Part shown: positions 17,364 to 26,649 of the stretch, one piece after another
Position numbering within the stretch: the first letter of the stretch is position 1
Layout of the letters: every line of letters begins with the position of its first letter
NCBI GenBank assembly: GCA_021323735.1
Contig: JAJPKM010000021.1
Location: forward strand, 1 to 64,000
Source of the DNA: Gammaproteobacteria bacterium
GTDB taxonomy: Bacteria; Pseudomonadota; Gammaproteobacteria; Steroidobacterales; Steroidobacteraceae
Direction of reading: 5' to 3'
DNA: 64,000 bases
Program-made: the position numbers and the translations under genes
Notes under the pieces: generated by a model
Database searches by the model: none
What the model was told of the DNA's origin: nothing
The model's input: only the letters and a program-made list of their open reading frames with translations

Positions 17364-17861
17364 TCACTGCATGGCCGACCAACCCGCGAGCGCCGCCAGC
17401 TTTTGATCGCGTCCCCAGGGCGCCGGCGCGCACTTGGGCACCTTGGATGGATCAAGCGATCGGGACGGCATGATCCGCGTGGGAACGGTGCACGCATCGC
17501 GCAACACGTCGCGATAGAAAAATCCCTCTGCGGAGTGCAGCCGCGGGTGCGACTTCAGGACCTCTCGAAGATCTCCCGCAGAGCCTTCCTGAGCAACGAT
17601 TGCGCAGACGCTCACCATTTGAGTGAGGAGAGGGGATAGCGCCCGACGTGCATTGGCGGTGGCCTTTTCTCTGATCCGGGCGATCCACTTTTCGGCGGAC
17701 GCATACTCCATGTCGGCGGCCAAGTGGAAGCAGAAACGCTCCGAATCGCCGAGAATTTCAATCGCTTCGTTGGCGAATATCTGGGGTCTGCGCAGCGATC
17801 CCCCGACAATGACGCATGCGCCCCATCCCGTGTGAAGACTGATGCCGAGCGCGCGCTCCAT
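17364..17861 (-). CDS. Conserved hypothetical protein
   Basis: A 165-residue protein I do not recognise. It opens with MERALGISLHTGWGACVIVGG, a beta-rich start resembling ASKHA-like or small nucleotide-handling folds only superficially. A mid-region RFCFHLAADMEYASAEKWI and a C-terminal WGRDQKLAALAGW follow. No signal peptide or membrane segment is seen. Coding character is good (sensible codon use, defined helices). It lies 25 bases upstream of the deacetylase start and could share its message. Divergent from the dehalogenase gene, with about 70 bases between. Confidence 0.55.
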   Translation of the reverse strand: MERALGISLHTGWGACVIVGGSLRRPQIFANEAIEILGDSERFCFHLAADMEYASAEKWIARIREKATANARRALSPLLTQMVSVCAIVAQEGSAGDLREVLKSHPRLHSAEGFFYRDVLRDACTVPTRIMPSRSLDPSKVPKCAPAPWGRDQKLAALAGWSAMQ

Positions 17862-17933
17862 GCGGATAAACTATCACAATCCCGATGTCCATCGTTATTG
17901 TGCAACTCGCCTTGATCGTATGAGAGGCCTCCT

Positions 17934-18626
17934 ATGCCGGAACGTCCGCTGCTGATATTCGACGTCAATGAAACTCTCTTGGATATTGACGCCTTGGCGC
18001 CCCACTTCACGAGGATGTATGGGGAATCCGCCGCGCTGCGCGAATGGTTTGCGCAGCTGATCCTCTATTCCGAGGCGATCACGCTCGCGGGTGACTACGT
18101 GCCATTCGGCGAATTGGCCGGGGCCGTCCTGCGTATGATGGGCGCAACGCGCGGGATTCATGTCGCCGAGAGCGACCTTCAGGGTGTCAGGGAGGCGATG
18201 GCGTCGCTGCCGCCTCACCCCGACGTTCATGCAGCGCTTCACAGGCTCCGCGCCGCGGGTTTTCGTCTGTTTACCCTGACGAATAATCCGAAGTCGACTT
18301 GCGAGAGCCAGCTTCGGCATGCCGGCATCGATTCGATGTTCGAGCGGCAGTTCAGCGTGGACGAAGGCGTGCGTCGCTACAAGCCGGCGCGCGAGGTTTA
18401 TCGGGCAGTGGAAGAGTCCCTCGGGGTACCGCCGAACCGATTGTGCCTAATTGCCTGCCACACCTGGGACATTCTGGGCGCAGCCGCGGCAGGATGGCAG
18501 ACTGCGCTGGTTCTTCGCCGGGGAAATGCGGCTCTGGGGGTTGGCGGTCAACCGCTCATGACGGGTCAGGATCTCGATGTGCTCGCCGACAAACTTCTGG
18601 AAGGATGCGTGTCAAAAGGGGCTTGA
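17934..18626 (+). CDS. Haloacid dehalogenase type II family enzyme
   Basis: A 230-residue HAD-superfamily hydrolase. The nucleophile motif is IFDVNETLLD (Asp9 or so), motif II Thr is in LFTLTNNP, the motif III Lys is in RRYKPAREVY, and the acidic C-terminal motif is CHTWDILGAAAAGW. The DVNETL form is that of (S)-2-haloacid dehalogenases, which split C-halogen bonds in haloalkanoic acids through an aspartyl ester. Its actual substrate cannot be read. The start ATG at 17934 has a GAGAGG site upstream. Confidence 0.88.
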   Translation: MPERPLLIFDVNETLLDIDALAPHFTRMYGESAALREWFAQLILYSEAITLAGDYVPFGELAGAVLRMMGATRGIHVAESDLQGVREAMASLPPHPDVHAALHRLRAAGFRLFTLTNNPKSTCESQLRHAGIDSMFERQFSVDEGVRRYKPAREVYRAVEESLGVPPNRLCLIACHTWDILGAAAAGWQTALVLRRGNAALGVGGQPLMTGQDLDVLADKLLEGCVSKGA

Positions 18627-18679
18627 TGAGGGGAAGCTCGATGGCAGCGCCCGCATGGTGACCGCGCCGGGGAAGGGGA

Positions 18680-20332
18680 TTGAAGGTATCCCATTCCGCC
18701 GAGGAATGCCGCCGCGAGATGCCGCCGTGGCGGCAACGTGACATCCGTCAGTTACTCTGGCGAGGGGTCCGGAGTAAACTCACCCTGCCTGACCGTGCGT
18801 CCGGCATCGTTCCGCTCCGAGTACTGCCTTTGCCGAATCTGAAATCATCCCGCGCGCTGATCATTGCCTCGGTCATGACGACCATGGCCATGGTTGCCAT
18901 CGAAGCGACCATCGTATCCACCGCCATGCCGCAGATCGTCGCTGATCTCGGGGGACTGCGTCTCTACAGCTGGGTATTTTCTTCGTTCCTGCTGGCGCAG
19001 ACCGCCATGACCGTGGTCTTTGGAAATCTTGCGGATGTGTATGGACGCAAGCCGATCATGCTCGTTGGAATCGGAATTTTTCTCTTGGGATCGGTACTGG
19101 CAGGCCTCGCCGGGTCCATGCCGGCCATGATCGGCTGCCGGCTCGTTCAAGGCGTGGGCGCAGGCGCCATGCAGCCGGTGGCCATGACCATCGTGGCCGA
19201 TCTGTACCCTGCGCGCGAGCGGGGCAAGGTGCAGGGATATTTGGCCAGTGTTTGGGCTGTCTCGGCGGTGACCGGGCCGATATTGGGAGGGCTCATCATC
19301 CGCTCGGTGCCGTGGGCGTGGATCTTTTGGATCAACATCCCGGTGGGTATTGCGGCCGCGACGGGTTTTATTCTATTCCTCAAGGAAGGTGCGCAACACC
19401 AACGCCGCTCGATCGACGTGGGCGGTGCCGCCTCGTTCACGGTCGCCGTCACATCTCTCTTGGTCGCTCTCACGGAACTAGGTAATGCACACCCGACGCG
19501 ACTGGCGGTAGCTGCGGCGCTGTTCTTGATCGCGGGCGTGATGTTTGTCGTGCTGGAGCGCCGATCCGCTCACCCCATCGTTCCCTTGGGCCTGTGGAGT
19601 CATCGGCCCATTGCGACGACCAACTTGGTGGGCGTGGTAGCCGGCATGACGCTCATCGGTCTCACCACGTTTCTGCCGATTTACGTGCAGCTCGTCATGC
19701 AGCGATCACCCACCACGGCAGGGTTTACGTTGACGACCATGCTCATCGGTTGGCCGGCAGGCGCCACGACGGCGGCGCGATTGTTCCACCGGTTTGCGCT
19801 GCGTCACCTGATCCTGATCGGAGCGCTGCTCCAACCGCTGGGCGCCATGTGTTTCGTTGCGCTGACCCCGCAGGCCTCGCCTCTTTTGCCCGCGATGGGA
19901 TCTCTCGTGATGGGATTCGGGATGGGACTGATCAGCGTACCTTCGCTGGTGCTCATCCAAGAGATCGTCGACGGGGCACAACGCGGCAGCGTCACCGCGT
20001 CGAATCTCTTCTCGCGCAATCTGGGCAGCACGCTGGGCGCCACGGTGCTGGGTGCCGTCCTCAATCATGGCCTCCGAGCGTCGGGGACTTTGGAACCGAT
20101 CACCTCGGATCAGCTGCGTCAATTGTTGAACACTCACGGCCTGATCAGCGGTGAGGCGGTGATCCGTGGAGGTCTGGCGCAGGCCTTGAACCTCACGTTC
20201 TGGGCCATGCTGGCGCTGTCGGTGGTCACTGTGTGCCTGGCCTTGCTCGTTCCCCCGACCGCCATCACCGACTCGATGACCGAGGTATCTCGCAAGCCGG
20301 TGGCAGCACCTCAGCCCGAGAGCCTGTCTTAG
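18680..20332 (+). CDS. MFS drug exporter, DHA2 family
   Basis: A membrane transporter with about 14 predicted helices. The family signatures are VAIEATIVSTAMPQIVADLGG in helix 1, a motif-A loop GNLADVYGRKPIML between helices 2 and 3, RLVQGVGAGAMQPVAMT in helix 4, and AVTGPILGGLI in helix 5. These belong to the DHA2 (EmrB/QacA-like) proton antiporters that expel drugs across the inner membrane. The TTG at 18680 with GGAAGGGG just upstream is the longest start, but that gives about 50 residues before helix 1, so a later start near 18830 is also plausible. Transcribed after the dehalogenase gene with a 53-base gap. Confidence 0.85.
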   Translation: MKVSHSAEECRREMPPWRQRDIRQLLWRGVRSKLTLPDRASGIVPLRVLPLPNLKSSRALIIASVMTTMAMVAIEATIVSTAMPQIVADLGGLRLYSWVFSSFLLAQTAMTVVFGNLADVYGRKPIMLVGIGIFLLGSVLAGLAGSMPAMIGCRLVQGVGAGAMQPVAMTIVADLYPARERGKVQGYLASVWAVSAVTGPILGGLIIRSVPWAWIFWINIPVGIAAATGFILFLKEGAQHQRRSIDVGGAASFTVAVTSLLVALTELGNAHPTRLAVAAALFLIAGVMFVVLERRSAHPIVPLGLWSHRPIATTNLVGVVAGMTLIGLTTFLPIYVQLVMQRSPTTAGFTLTTMLIGWPAGATTAARLFHRFALRHLILIGALLQPLGAMCFVALTPQASPLLPAMGSLVMGFGMGLISVPSLVLIQEIVDGAQRGSVTASNLFSRNLGSTLGATVLGAVLNHGLRASGTLEPITSDQLRQLLNTHGLISGEAVIRGGLAQALNLTFWAMLALSVVTVCLALLVPPTAITDSMTEVSRKPVAAPQPESLS

Positions 20333-20436
20333 CCGAGCAGACGCACTAAAAATCCGGGCCTTCCTGGTAGGCTGCATTGACACGAGCGCTACGTCCTCTT
20401 GAAAATGGCAAGTAATCCACTTTGACGAACCCAACC

Positions 20437-23001
20437 ATGCCCGTATTCATCAGTTACGCCTCGCAGGATGTGGAGGCGGGACGCGGTATTGCCGAAGCGC
20501 TGCGCGAAGCAGGCGTTGAGGTTTGGTTCGACCAGAGCAGCTTGAAAGGAGGCGTTGCATGGGATGCAGAAATTCGCAGCCGCATTCGCGATTGTGCGCT
20601 GTTCGTGGCCGTCATTTCGGCGAACACGGAAGCTCGCTTGGAAGGGTATTTCAGGCTGGAGTGGCGGCTGGCGGATCAGCGCACGCACCTGATGGCAAAA
20701 GGGACGCCTTTTCTGCTACCTGTCGTCATAGACAACACGCCGGAGACCAAGGCACGCGTACCTGACTCATTTCTCGAAGTGCAATGGACTCGAGTAGGTG
20801 TCGCCGATGATTTCAGAACGTTTGCGAACCAGGTTGCAAGCCTTTTACACCCGGACAATCCGCCGTCCGTCTCGCACGTGCAGGCCGACAGATCCTTGCA
20901 TCCGCAACCGCAAAGTATGTCATCGCAAACTCAGACGCTATCTGCGATCGCGGTTCGGCCGTCCGACGATCTTAAAGCCGATTGGACCAACCGAGCGCGC
21001 GCCCGCCGGTACCTGTTTGCGGCGGCCGTATTCGCGGCCATCATCCTGGCTTCGCTAGGCGCGCTTGCTTATCGAAACTCCGAGGAGCGCCACTGGGTTC
21101 GCGAAACGGCGATACCAAAGATCGTCTCGTTGAGCGCGAACGACCGGACTGTCGAGGCGCTCCCATTGATCGAAAGGTCTGAAAAGTACGCGCCGGACGA
21201 TCGCGATTTGGCGCGAGCGGTTGCGTCTGCCACGCGCGTAGCGACCATACATTCGAATCCACCGGGCGCGGTCGTGGAAGTGAAGGACTACGTATCACCA
21301 AAAAGCTCGTGGCTTCGGCTCGGAACGACGCCGCTGGACAAGGTTCGCATACCCGGTGGTTACCTGCGATGGAAGGTGACGAAGGCGGGTCTTGGCGAGT
21401 CGATCACGGCGCCCGCGCCGGCCGAGACTCTTTCCTTCGACCTCGTTGAGGCGGCGAAGGCTCCGGCAGGGATGGTGCCCGTCAGCGGCGGTCCATGGGC
21501 TGACTATCTCGCATTTATTGGCTGGATGGGCCCTTACGCTTTGCCCACGTTCTACATCGATCGCTTCGAGGTGACGAACCGTCAGTACCAGGAGTTCGTG
21601 GACAAGGGCGGCTATTCGACGCGCGGCTACTGGAAGCAAACCTTTACGCGCAACGGCCGCGACATGGCGTGGAATGAGGCCATGGATCTGTTCCGCGACG
21701 CGACCGGGCGCCCTGGACCCTCCACGTGGGAGGGCGGTCACTATGCCGAGGGCAAGGGTGATTACCCCGTGTCGGGTATCAGCTGGTTTGAAGCAGCCGC
21801 TTACGCAGAATTCGCAGGCAAAGCTCTCCCGGTGATCGCACAGGGCTACAGGGCGATGCCGCCCTCTTTCGACCGATTCGTGGCCGAACAAAGCAACCTC
21901 ACCGGCAATCTGGCGCCGGTGGGGCAATTCTCGGGGCTCGGGCCGTTCGGGACCTTCGATCTGGTAGGCAACGTACGCGAGTGGTACTGGAATGCGGCCG
22001 GTTCGGATCTCAGATACGCGTTGGGCCGCCAGGCAAGCTCCTATGGACCCGAAGCGCTCTCGCCATTCGATCGTTCGGCGTTGAACGGCGTCAGATGTGT
22101 GCGCAACCAAGGCCCCATTCCCAGTGAGGCGGTGGCGCCGCGCACGATGCTGACGCGTGATTTCTCGAAGGTCCAGCCGGTCGACGAAAAGACATTCAGG
22201 TTATATCGCGACATGTATGCCTACGACCACGGGCCACTCAATGCGACGCGGGACAGGCTCGCCGATACTTCGGGCGACTGGACAACGGAAAAAGTCACCA
22301 TGGACGCCGCCTATGCAGGTGAGCGTATACCCGCGTATCTATTTCTGCCGAAACACGTCCGGCCGCCGTTTCAAATTGTGGTCTTCTTCCCAAGTGCCCG
22401 GGTGAACTTCTCGCCGAGCAGTGCCGATCTTGGGGATATGGGCTTTGTCGACTATGTCATCGAAAGCGGCCGCGCGGTGATGTATCCGGTCTACAAAGGG
22501 CTCTATGAACGGCACTTCGACACGCCCATGGTGCCCGGTCCGACGCTGGAGCGTGAAAATCTGATCAGTTGGTCAAAGGACATCGGCCGCACGATTGACT
22601 ACCTGAAGACACGGACCGACATCGATGCGAACAACATCGCCTATTTGGGTGTGAGCCAAGGCGCCGCTTACGGCGTGATACTGGTCGCATTGGAACAGCG
22701 ATTCAAGACGGCGGTATTCCTGGACGGCGGCATGTTCCAATTCAAACCACAGGTCGCCGGTCTGGATCAAGTCGACTTCGCGCAACGACTGACGCAGCCG
22801 GTTCTGATGGTCAACGGCCGGTACGACGCCACGTTCCCGTATGAGACCTCTCAGCAGCCACTATTCCACCTACTCGCCACGCCGCAGGCCGACAAACGTC
22901 AAGTCGACTTCGATACAACACACGACGTGCGTCTGCGAAGAACGGATCTGGTGAAGGAGGTACTGCAATGGTTCGACAAGTACCTGGGGCGTGTGCAGTA
23001 G
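20437..23001 (+). CDS. TIR - TM - FGE-like - alpha/beta hydrolase fusion protein
   Basis: An 854-residue multidomain protein. Residues 1-125 are a TIR domain (VFISYASQD; EVWFDQSSLKGG; candidate catalytic Glu75 in FRLEWRLAD). A single transmembrane helix lies at about 192-212. Next come a region like PEGA (ATIHSNPPGAVVEV... at 270-315) and an FGE/sulfatase-modifying-like domain (about 345-560: GMVPVSGG, FYIDRFEVTNRQYQEFV, GDYPVSGISWFEAAAYAEFAGK, GNVREWYW, GVRCVRN). The C-terminal alpha/beta hydrolase has nucleophile Ser740 in GVSQGAA, Asp797 in GRYDATFP and His829 in TTHDV. The same FGE-hydrolase tail is known behind Ser/Thr kinase domains; here a TIR domain sits in the kinase place. Membrane topology would leave TIR in the cytosol. 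The upstream TTG start at 20422 is less likely. Confidence 0.85.
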   Translation: MPVFISYASQDVEAGRGIAEALREAGVEVWFDQSSLKGGVAWDAEIRSRIRDCALFVAVISANTEARLEGYFRLEWRLADQRTHLMAKGTPFLLPVVIDNTPETKARVPDSFLEVQWTRVGVADDFRTFANQVASLLHPDNPPSVSHVQADRSLHPQPQSMSSQTQTLSAIAVRPSDDLKADWTNRARARRYLFAAAVFAAIILASLGALAYRNSEERHWVRETAIPKIVSLSANDRTVEALPLIERSEKYAPDDRDLARAVASATRVATIHSNPPGAVVEVKDYVSPKSSWLRLGTTPLDKVRIPGGYLRWKVTKAGLGESITAPAPAETLSFDLVEAAKAPAGMVPVSGGPWADYLAFIGWMGPYALPTFYIDRFEVTNRQYQEFVDKGGYSTRGYWKQTFTRNGRDMAWNEAMDLFRDATGRPGPSTWEGGHYAEGKGDYPVSGISWFEAAAYAEFAGKALPVIAQGYRAMPPSFDRFVAEQSNLTGNLAPVGQFSGLGPFGTFDLVGNVREWYWNAAGSDLRYALGRQASSYGPEALSPFDRSALNGVRCVRNQGPIPSEAVAPRTMLTRDFSKVQPVDEKTFRLYRDMYAYDHGPLNATRDRLADTSGDWTTEKVTMDAAYAGERIPAYLFLPKHVRPPFQIVVFFPSARVNFSPSSADLGDMGFVDYVIESGRAVMYPVYKGLYERHFDTPMVPGPTLERENLISWSKDIGRTIDYLKTRTDIDANNIAYLGVSQGAAYGVILVALEQRFKTAVFLDGGMFQFKPQVAGLDQVDFAQRLTQPVLMVNGRYDATFPYETSQQPLFHLLATPQADKRQVDFDTTHDVRLRRTDLVKEVLQWFDKYLGRVQ

Positions 23002-23042
23002 GAGCGTGTCCTCCCCACTTGAAAACCTGAGTGGACTGCGCC

Positions 23043-23074
23043 GGTGATCGGTGCATTCCCTCGCACCGATCACC
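23043..23074. terminator. Bidirectional hairpin terminator
   Basis: A perfect 12-base stem (GGTGATCGGTGC and GCACCGATCACC) encloses the 8-base loop ATTCCCTC. It lies in the 105-base gap between the ends of the convergent TIR-fusion and HD-like genes. There is no T-run on either side, so it would terminate weakly or act as a transcript-end hairpin. Confidence 0.6.
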
Positions 23075-23106
23075 TAGGCGGCTCTCTCAGGCCACCCTTC
23101 GCGCCA

Positions 23107-24402
23107 TCAGATGATGTGCAGAGCTCTCAGGCGCGCGATGTCGGCGATGACCGCCTTGATGCCCTGTTGGCTGTATTCGACCGACAGGTGCTCCGGGCTC
23201 AAGAAGGCAAGTACGACATTGCGAAACTTGTTGTTGTAGGTGGCGGTGTCGGCCGGGTTGAAGCCGAACTGCGATGCCACGGTTTGCAGCAGGACCTGCG
23301 CTTCGGTGACCGAGGGGATCGAGTTCACGAAGTCGGAGTCCGAGAGATTGTGAATTTGATATTCGAGCAGCAGATTGGTCTGGCCCTGGCCTACCAGATC
23401 CACACCCTCGCCGAGTGCCAGCAGCGCGGGTAAGCGCAGATTTCCCTTGGCATCGGGGGTCAAGTAGCCCTTCTGCACCGGATCGATGCGGGCGATGATG
23501 GCGGCGGCGCGCAGCCAGTTGACGACCTTGAATTCGTTGCCCAACGTGGGAGCGGAGTGCGCGGAGGCCTGTGTGATCACCAGTTCAGGCGGCAGACCGC
23601 GGGCCATGGATTCCGCGATGCTGAGGATGTGATGCCCACCCGTGCGGGAATCACCGGGGGCGCCGAAATTGTCATTGCTGCCGGTGCCGCCGAAGTTCAT
23701 CTCGGTGAACTCCGTGCCGTCCGCATTCCACTGAAACACCATCATCTTGGCCCAGTCATGCCAGATCGGCGCGGCAAGGATGATGTCTTGGTTGACGAAT
23801 CCATCCTCCGGCTCGCGGCGCGAGCCCTGAGCCACCGGCAGGCGCTGCCGGCCGCTCTGGGCGTATTCTCCGCGGTAGGTATCGGCGAAATTGATCGAGC
23901 TTTGATCGTTGAAGGATTCATGTACCGCCAACCCGCCGGGGTAGGAGTGATGGCCGCCAAAGTTGCTTCCCGGCGTGGCGTCGAAGCTCAGCGGTAGCTG
24001 CGGACAGGGGCTTTGGTCGGCCAGAATGGCGGGGAATACGCCGGCCTTCACGCCGCCGGTAATCGTGGCTGCATCGGCCGGGTTGATCAAACCGGCGAGT
24101 TCAAGTTGCTGCAGGATGGCGCTCTTCACCGCGTCCGTCACGCCGATGCGGTGGACGATGCAGGTGTGTGGATTGTTGAAGGCGTCGAGTGTGGTCTCGC
24201 GAATGAACCGGTCCTCGATGCGATTCGCATTGTCGATCAGCAGCTGCTTCGCGGATTGCACCAAGGGCGAAGCCGCTCCGGTGGACTCGGCGTTCGCGTT
24301 GCCCGCTCCAACCTGGGTTTGATCCGCGGCCAGGGCGCCGCTACTTGCCATCCAACTCATCGCCACGCAAGCGGTGGCAATTCTCCATCCGGAATTCGAC
24401 AT
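23107..24402 (-). CDS. Exported HD-domain-like metalloprotein
   Basis: A 431-residue protein with a signal peptide (IATACVAMSWMASSGALAADQ), so predicted periplasmic. Mature-part histidines are arranged like an HD-type metal site: GGHHSYPGGLAVH (His151, 152, 161), WHDWAK (His215-Asp216), GGHHILSIAES (His257, 258) and ASAHSAP (His282). HD proteins hydrolyse phosphoesters, but almost all are cytoplasmic, so an exported one is odd. The start ATG at 24402 has TGGAG 8 bases upstream. No partner gene is evident. The enzymatic role is inferred from the metal pattern only. Confidence 0.7.
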   Translation of the reverse strand: MSNSGWRIATACVAMSWMASSGALAADQTQVGAGNANAESTGAASPLVQSAKQLLIDNANRIEDRFIRETTLDAFNNPHTCIVHRIGVTDAVKSAILQQLELAGLINPADAATITGGVKAGVFPAILADQSPCPQLPLSFDATPGSNFGGHHSYPGGLAVHESFNDQSSINFADTYRGEYAQSGRQRLPVAQGSRREPEDGFVNQDIILAAPIWHDWAKMMVFQWNADGTEFTEMNFGGTGSNDNFGAPGDSRTGGHHILSIAESMARGLPPELVITQASAHSAPTLGNEFKVVNWLRAAAIIARIDPVQKGYLTPDAKGNLRLPALLALGEGVDLVGQGQTNLLLEYQIHNLSDSDFVNSIPSVTEAQVLLQTVASQFGFNPADTATYNNKFRNVVLAFLSPEHLSVEYSQQGIKAVIADIARLRALHII

Positions 24403-24631
24403 GCTAGGTCTCCAGGAAATTTTTTTTGGTTCTCCGGCTTGCTGCCGGTGACCCGATACCTTGGGCGATGCGTATGTCGAGATCGTTATGCTTGTGTGAA
24501 CCCCGTGTAACGGAGGCGACGAGTGCTACCTCTGAAATAGGCACCGGCGAACGAAGTCCTGCGGTGCAATGCCCCCGAGGGCGATACGACGCCTCTTGGC
24601 GATAGATAAGGCTTTGATTCTTAAGCCGTAG

Positions 24632-24660
24632 TTGACGATTGACCGACAGCCCTGTTTAAT
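24632..24660 (+). promoter_or_regulatory. Promoter of the tRNA-Phe gene
   Basis: TTGACG (24632-24637) and TTTAAT (24655-24660) are separated by 17 bases and followed by a GC-rich discriminator, ending 15 bases before the mature tRNA. Matches to the consensus are five of six and four of six. Confidence 0.55.
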
Positions 24661-24675
24661 ACGCCGCTCGCAAGG

Positions 24676-24751
<76 letters not shown>

Positions 24752-24771
24752 ATCCACACACGTCCCAGTTC

Positions 24772-25295
24772 GTCCGTAAACAACTGTTTTATGGCGGCGG
24801 CCTATACCTGTTGGTGGCTCCAAACGGCGGGCGATGGTGGCCTCTCGAATTCTGGGCTGGGGGTAAGAGAAAGCTTTTGTCGCTGGGGACCTACCCCGAC
24901 GTGTCATTGAAGCAAGCCCGTGAACGCCGCGATGAGGCCCGCCGCGACAAAGCAAATGGGATCGACCTGTACCAAGCGCCGCTCGGAACAGGACTCGGTG
25001 GGCGACTCTTTCGAGGCGGTCGCGCGCGAATGATTTTATGAGTTCTCAACCAATTGGGTCCTGGGGCACTCAGGCAAAATCATTCGTCGTTTGGCGCTGT
25101 ACGTGTTTCCGTGGTTGGGGTCGCAGCCGCTCACAGGTGATGGCCGCTTTGTATGCTCCGGCGCGCGGAGCGTCAAACGACCGCTTTTCTGACACTGCGC
25201 TCCGTGCTGCGCTTCGGCGTATGAGATTCGATCGCAGCGTCATCGTGCCGACCCCGTGATTTCGCCGGCCGCTCGAGTGTCGAGTCCTCCTCCAT
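24772..25295 (+). pseudogene. Decayed P4-type integrase gene at tRNA-Phe
   Basis: Directly after tRNA-Phe. The frame starting near 24772 reads YGGGLYLLVAPNGGRWWPL, KRKLLSLGTYPDVSLKQARE and RRDEARRDKANGID, the N-terminal DUF4102 arm-binding domain of P4-type tyrosine integrases. Further on, in other frames, come YVFPWLGSQPL (core-binding-like), then SDTALRAALRRMRFD and a scrambled TP*FRRPLECRVLLH that recalls the C-terminal HGFRAMAS...LLHE. The catalytic middle (R, K, H-x-x-R, H-x, Y positions) is missing or frameshifted. This is therefore the dead remnant of a mobile element. I saw no direct repeat of the tRNA 3' end elsewhere in the window, so the far attachment site is lost or outside. Confidence 0.8.
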
Positions 25296-25437
25296 GTGAT
25301 CATTAAAAACGCAAATGTCGCGTAGTAGTGGCCACGTAGTGGAGACGGTCAGGAAAGACCCACCAAACGCGTGACGTTTTTTCGCGCGCAATGTCGCTAT
25401 GAATGTATCTATGGATCAATAGGGAGCGATAACCGGA

Positions 25438-25752
25438 ATGTTGCCATTCAAGAATGCTAGGCAATCTGTTGGAAAACAAACAGGAAAGGAATCTCTGACG
25501 GATTACGTTTCGGTGAATACTGCGGATAGTGAGAGCGAATTATCAAATGGATCCTCTTCTCTGGGTACAAGCACGTCGCTCGTTTGCCTCAACTTCAAAG
25601 TGCCTCTGTCTGTCCGTCAGCAGTTCAAGATCTGCGCGGCGCGACACAACATGACGATGACCGAGCTGCTGCTGCGGCTTTTGGATGACTGTTTGAGGTC
25701 TGCTGATGCGAGCGGCGGTCAGGGCGAAACGACTCGTAAGGTAAAGAAATAA
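25438..25752 (+). CDS. Ribbon-helix-helix-like protein (ParG-type)
   Basis: A 104-residue protein. The first half is Ser/Gly-rich and unstructured; the second half reads VCLNFKVPLSVRQQFKICAA, RHNMTMTELLLRLLDDCLR. This beta strand followed by two helices fits ribbon-helix-helix DNA-binding proteins, notably ParG-type partition regulators of plasmids. It lies just downstream of the dead integrase, so it is probably cargo of the same inserted element. No ParA ATPase is next to it. The gene is slightly AT-richer than the chromosomal neighbours. Confidence 0.6.
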   Translation: MLPFKNARQSVGKQTGKESLTDYVSVNTADSESELSNGSSSLGTSTSLVCLNFKVPLSVRQQFKICAARHNMTMTELLLRLLDDCLRSADASGGQGETTRKVKK

Positions 25753-25875
25753 CTATTTTCGTGACTCGCTAGTTGCTTTGATTGGTTCCTGGTAATTTCA
25801 CGATCGTTGTAGTTTTCCGACCGTCTAGGCAAATGCAGGATTTTTCTCTAACTGCTAACACGATAGGATAGGTAA

Positions 25876-26340
25876 ATGGTACACAAACTTAAGATAGCTC
25901 TTGCCGCGGCAATTTCACTGATCTCTGGCGCGGCGTATGCGACCCAGCTGGGAAATGGGGTTTTAACGGAAGCAAGCGGGTGTGACCTGACCAACTCACC
26001 TCCGAGTCCGATTACCGGCGCAATAAACGTCGGGACGGCCACGGCCAGCAATGGCCATGTCATGTTCTATGTTACGCAATCAATTGGTTACAATTCCGCT
26101 TTCGGTGCCGCACAACCGGATAATTTGCTAAATTTTATTTTTGCTTTTGATACGACTGCGGGAACATATATCGTTACAGCACCTGGCGCAGACGCGCGGA
26201 TTGGCGCTAGCTTCAGCACATTGCTCAGTGGAAGTTATACAGGGAGCATATCCCCCAATAGCACTGGGGGATATGCCGTCAGCGTCACTCTAGGGTGCGG
26301 CACAAAACTTGTTGGGACAACACAGAACACCGGTACCTAG
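25876..26340 (+). CDS. Small exported protein of unknown function
   Basis: A 154-residue protein with a signal peptide (MVHKLKIALAAAISLISGAAYA) and a mature part rich in Thr, Ser, Gly, Asn and Ala, e.g. GYNSAFGAAQPDNLLNF and SYTGSISPNSTGGYAVS. Two cysteines (SGCDLTN and LGCGTKL) could form a disulfide. The composition suggests a beta-rich secreted or surface protein. AGGATAGG lies upstream of the ATG at 25876. It is in the accessory stretch after tRNA-Phe and is followed by a good terminator. Confidence 0.6.
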   Translation: MVHKLKIALAAAISLISGAAYATQLGNGVLTEASGCDLTNSPPSPITGAINVGTATASNGHVMFYVTQSIGYNSAFGAAQPDNLLNFIFAFDTTAGTYIVTAPGADARIGASFSTLLSGSYTGSISPNSTGGYAVSVTLGCGTKLVGTTQNTGT

Positions 26341-26369
26341 CTGAACTTCGCGGATTCGATCGTAAATGA

Positions 26370-26390
26370 GGCCGCGCCCTCGGCGCGGCC
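26370..26390 (+). terminator. Hairpin terminator after the small exported protein gene
   Basis: A 9-base GC stem (GGCCGCGCC / GGCGCGGCC) with a CTC loop lies 30 bases after the stop codon. A T-run begins about 17 bases further on rather than directly at the stem. Confidence 0.65.
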
Positions 26391-26428
26391 TTCTCAAAGT
26401 GTTAGATTTTTTTTGTTTGTGAGGCGCA

Positions 26429-26444
26429 CGTTTCCGCGGAAACG
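26429..26444. repeat. 16-base perfect palindrome
   Basis: CGTTTCCGCGGAAACG reads identically on both strands and stands alone in non-coding sequence downstream of the terminator. It could be a protein-binding site; no owner is evident. Confidence 0.5.
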
Positions 26445-26649
26445 CGTGTAGTGCCGACCTACGAGCCGCGTGATGGCTGCGTCGTTCGGGAAGGATGGGC
26501 GGAGTCCCAGTACTCGATCAGGCTGGCCAGGGCCAAACCATCTACGTCCCTTCATTGCCGTTTAGTCTGGATGCAGCCAAGAAGTCGGCTGGACAACACC
26601 CATGGATCTGCTCGGAGGTGACGTCCATGTCCATGTCTCCCTAAACGTT

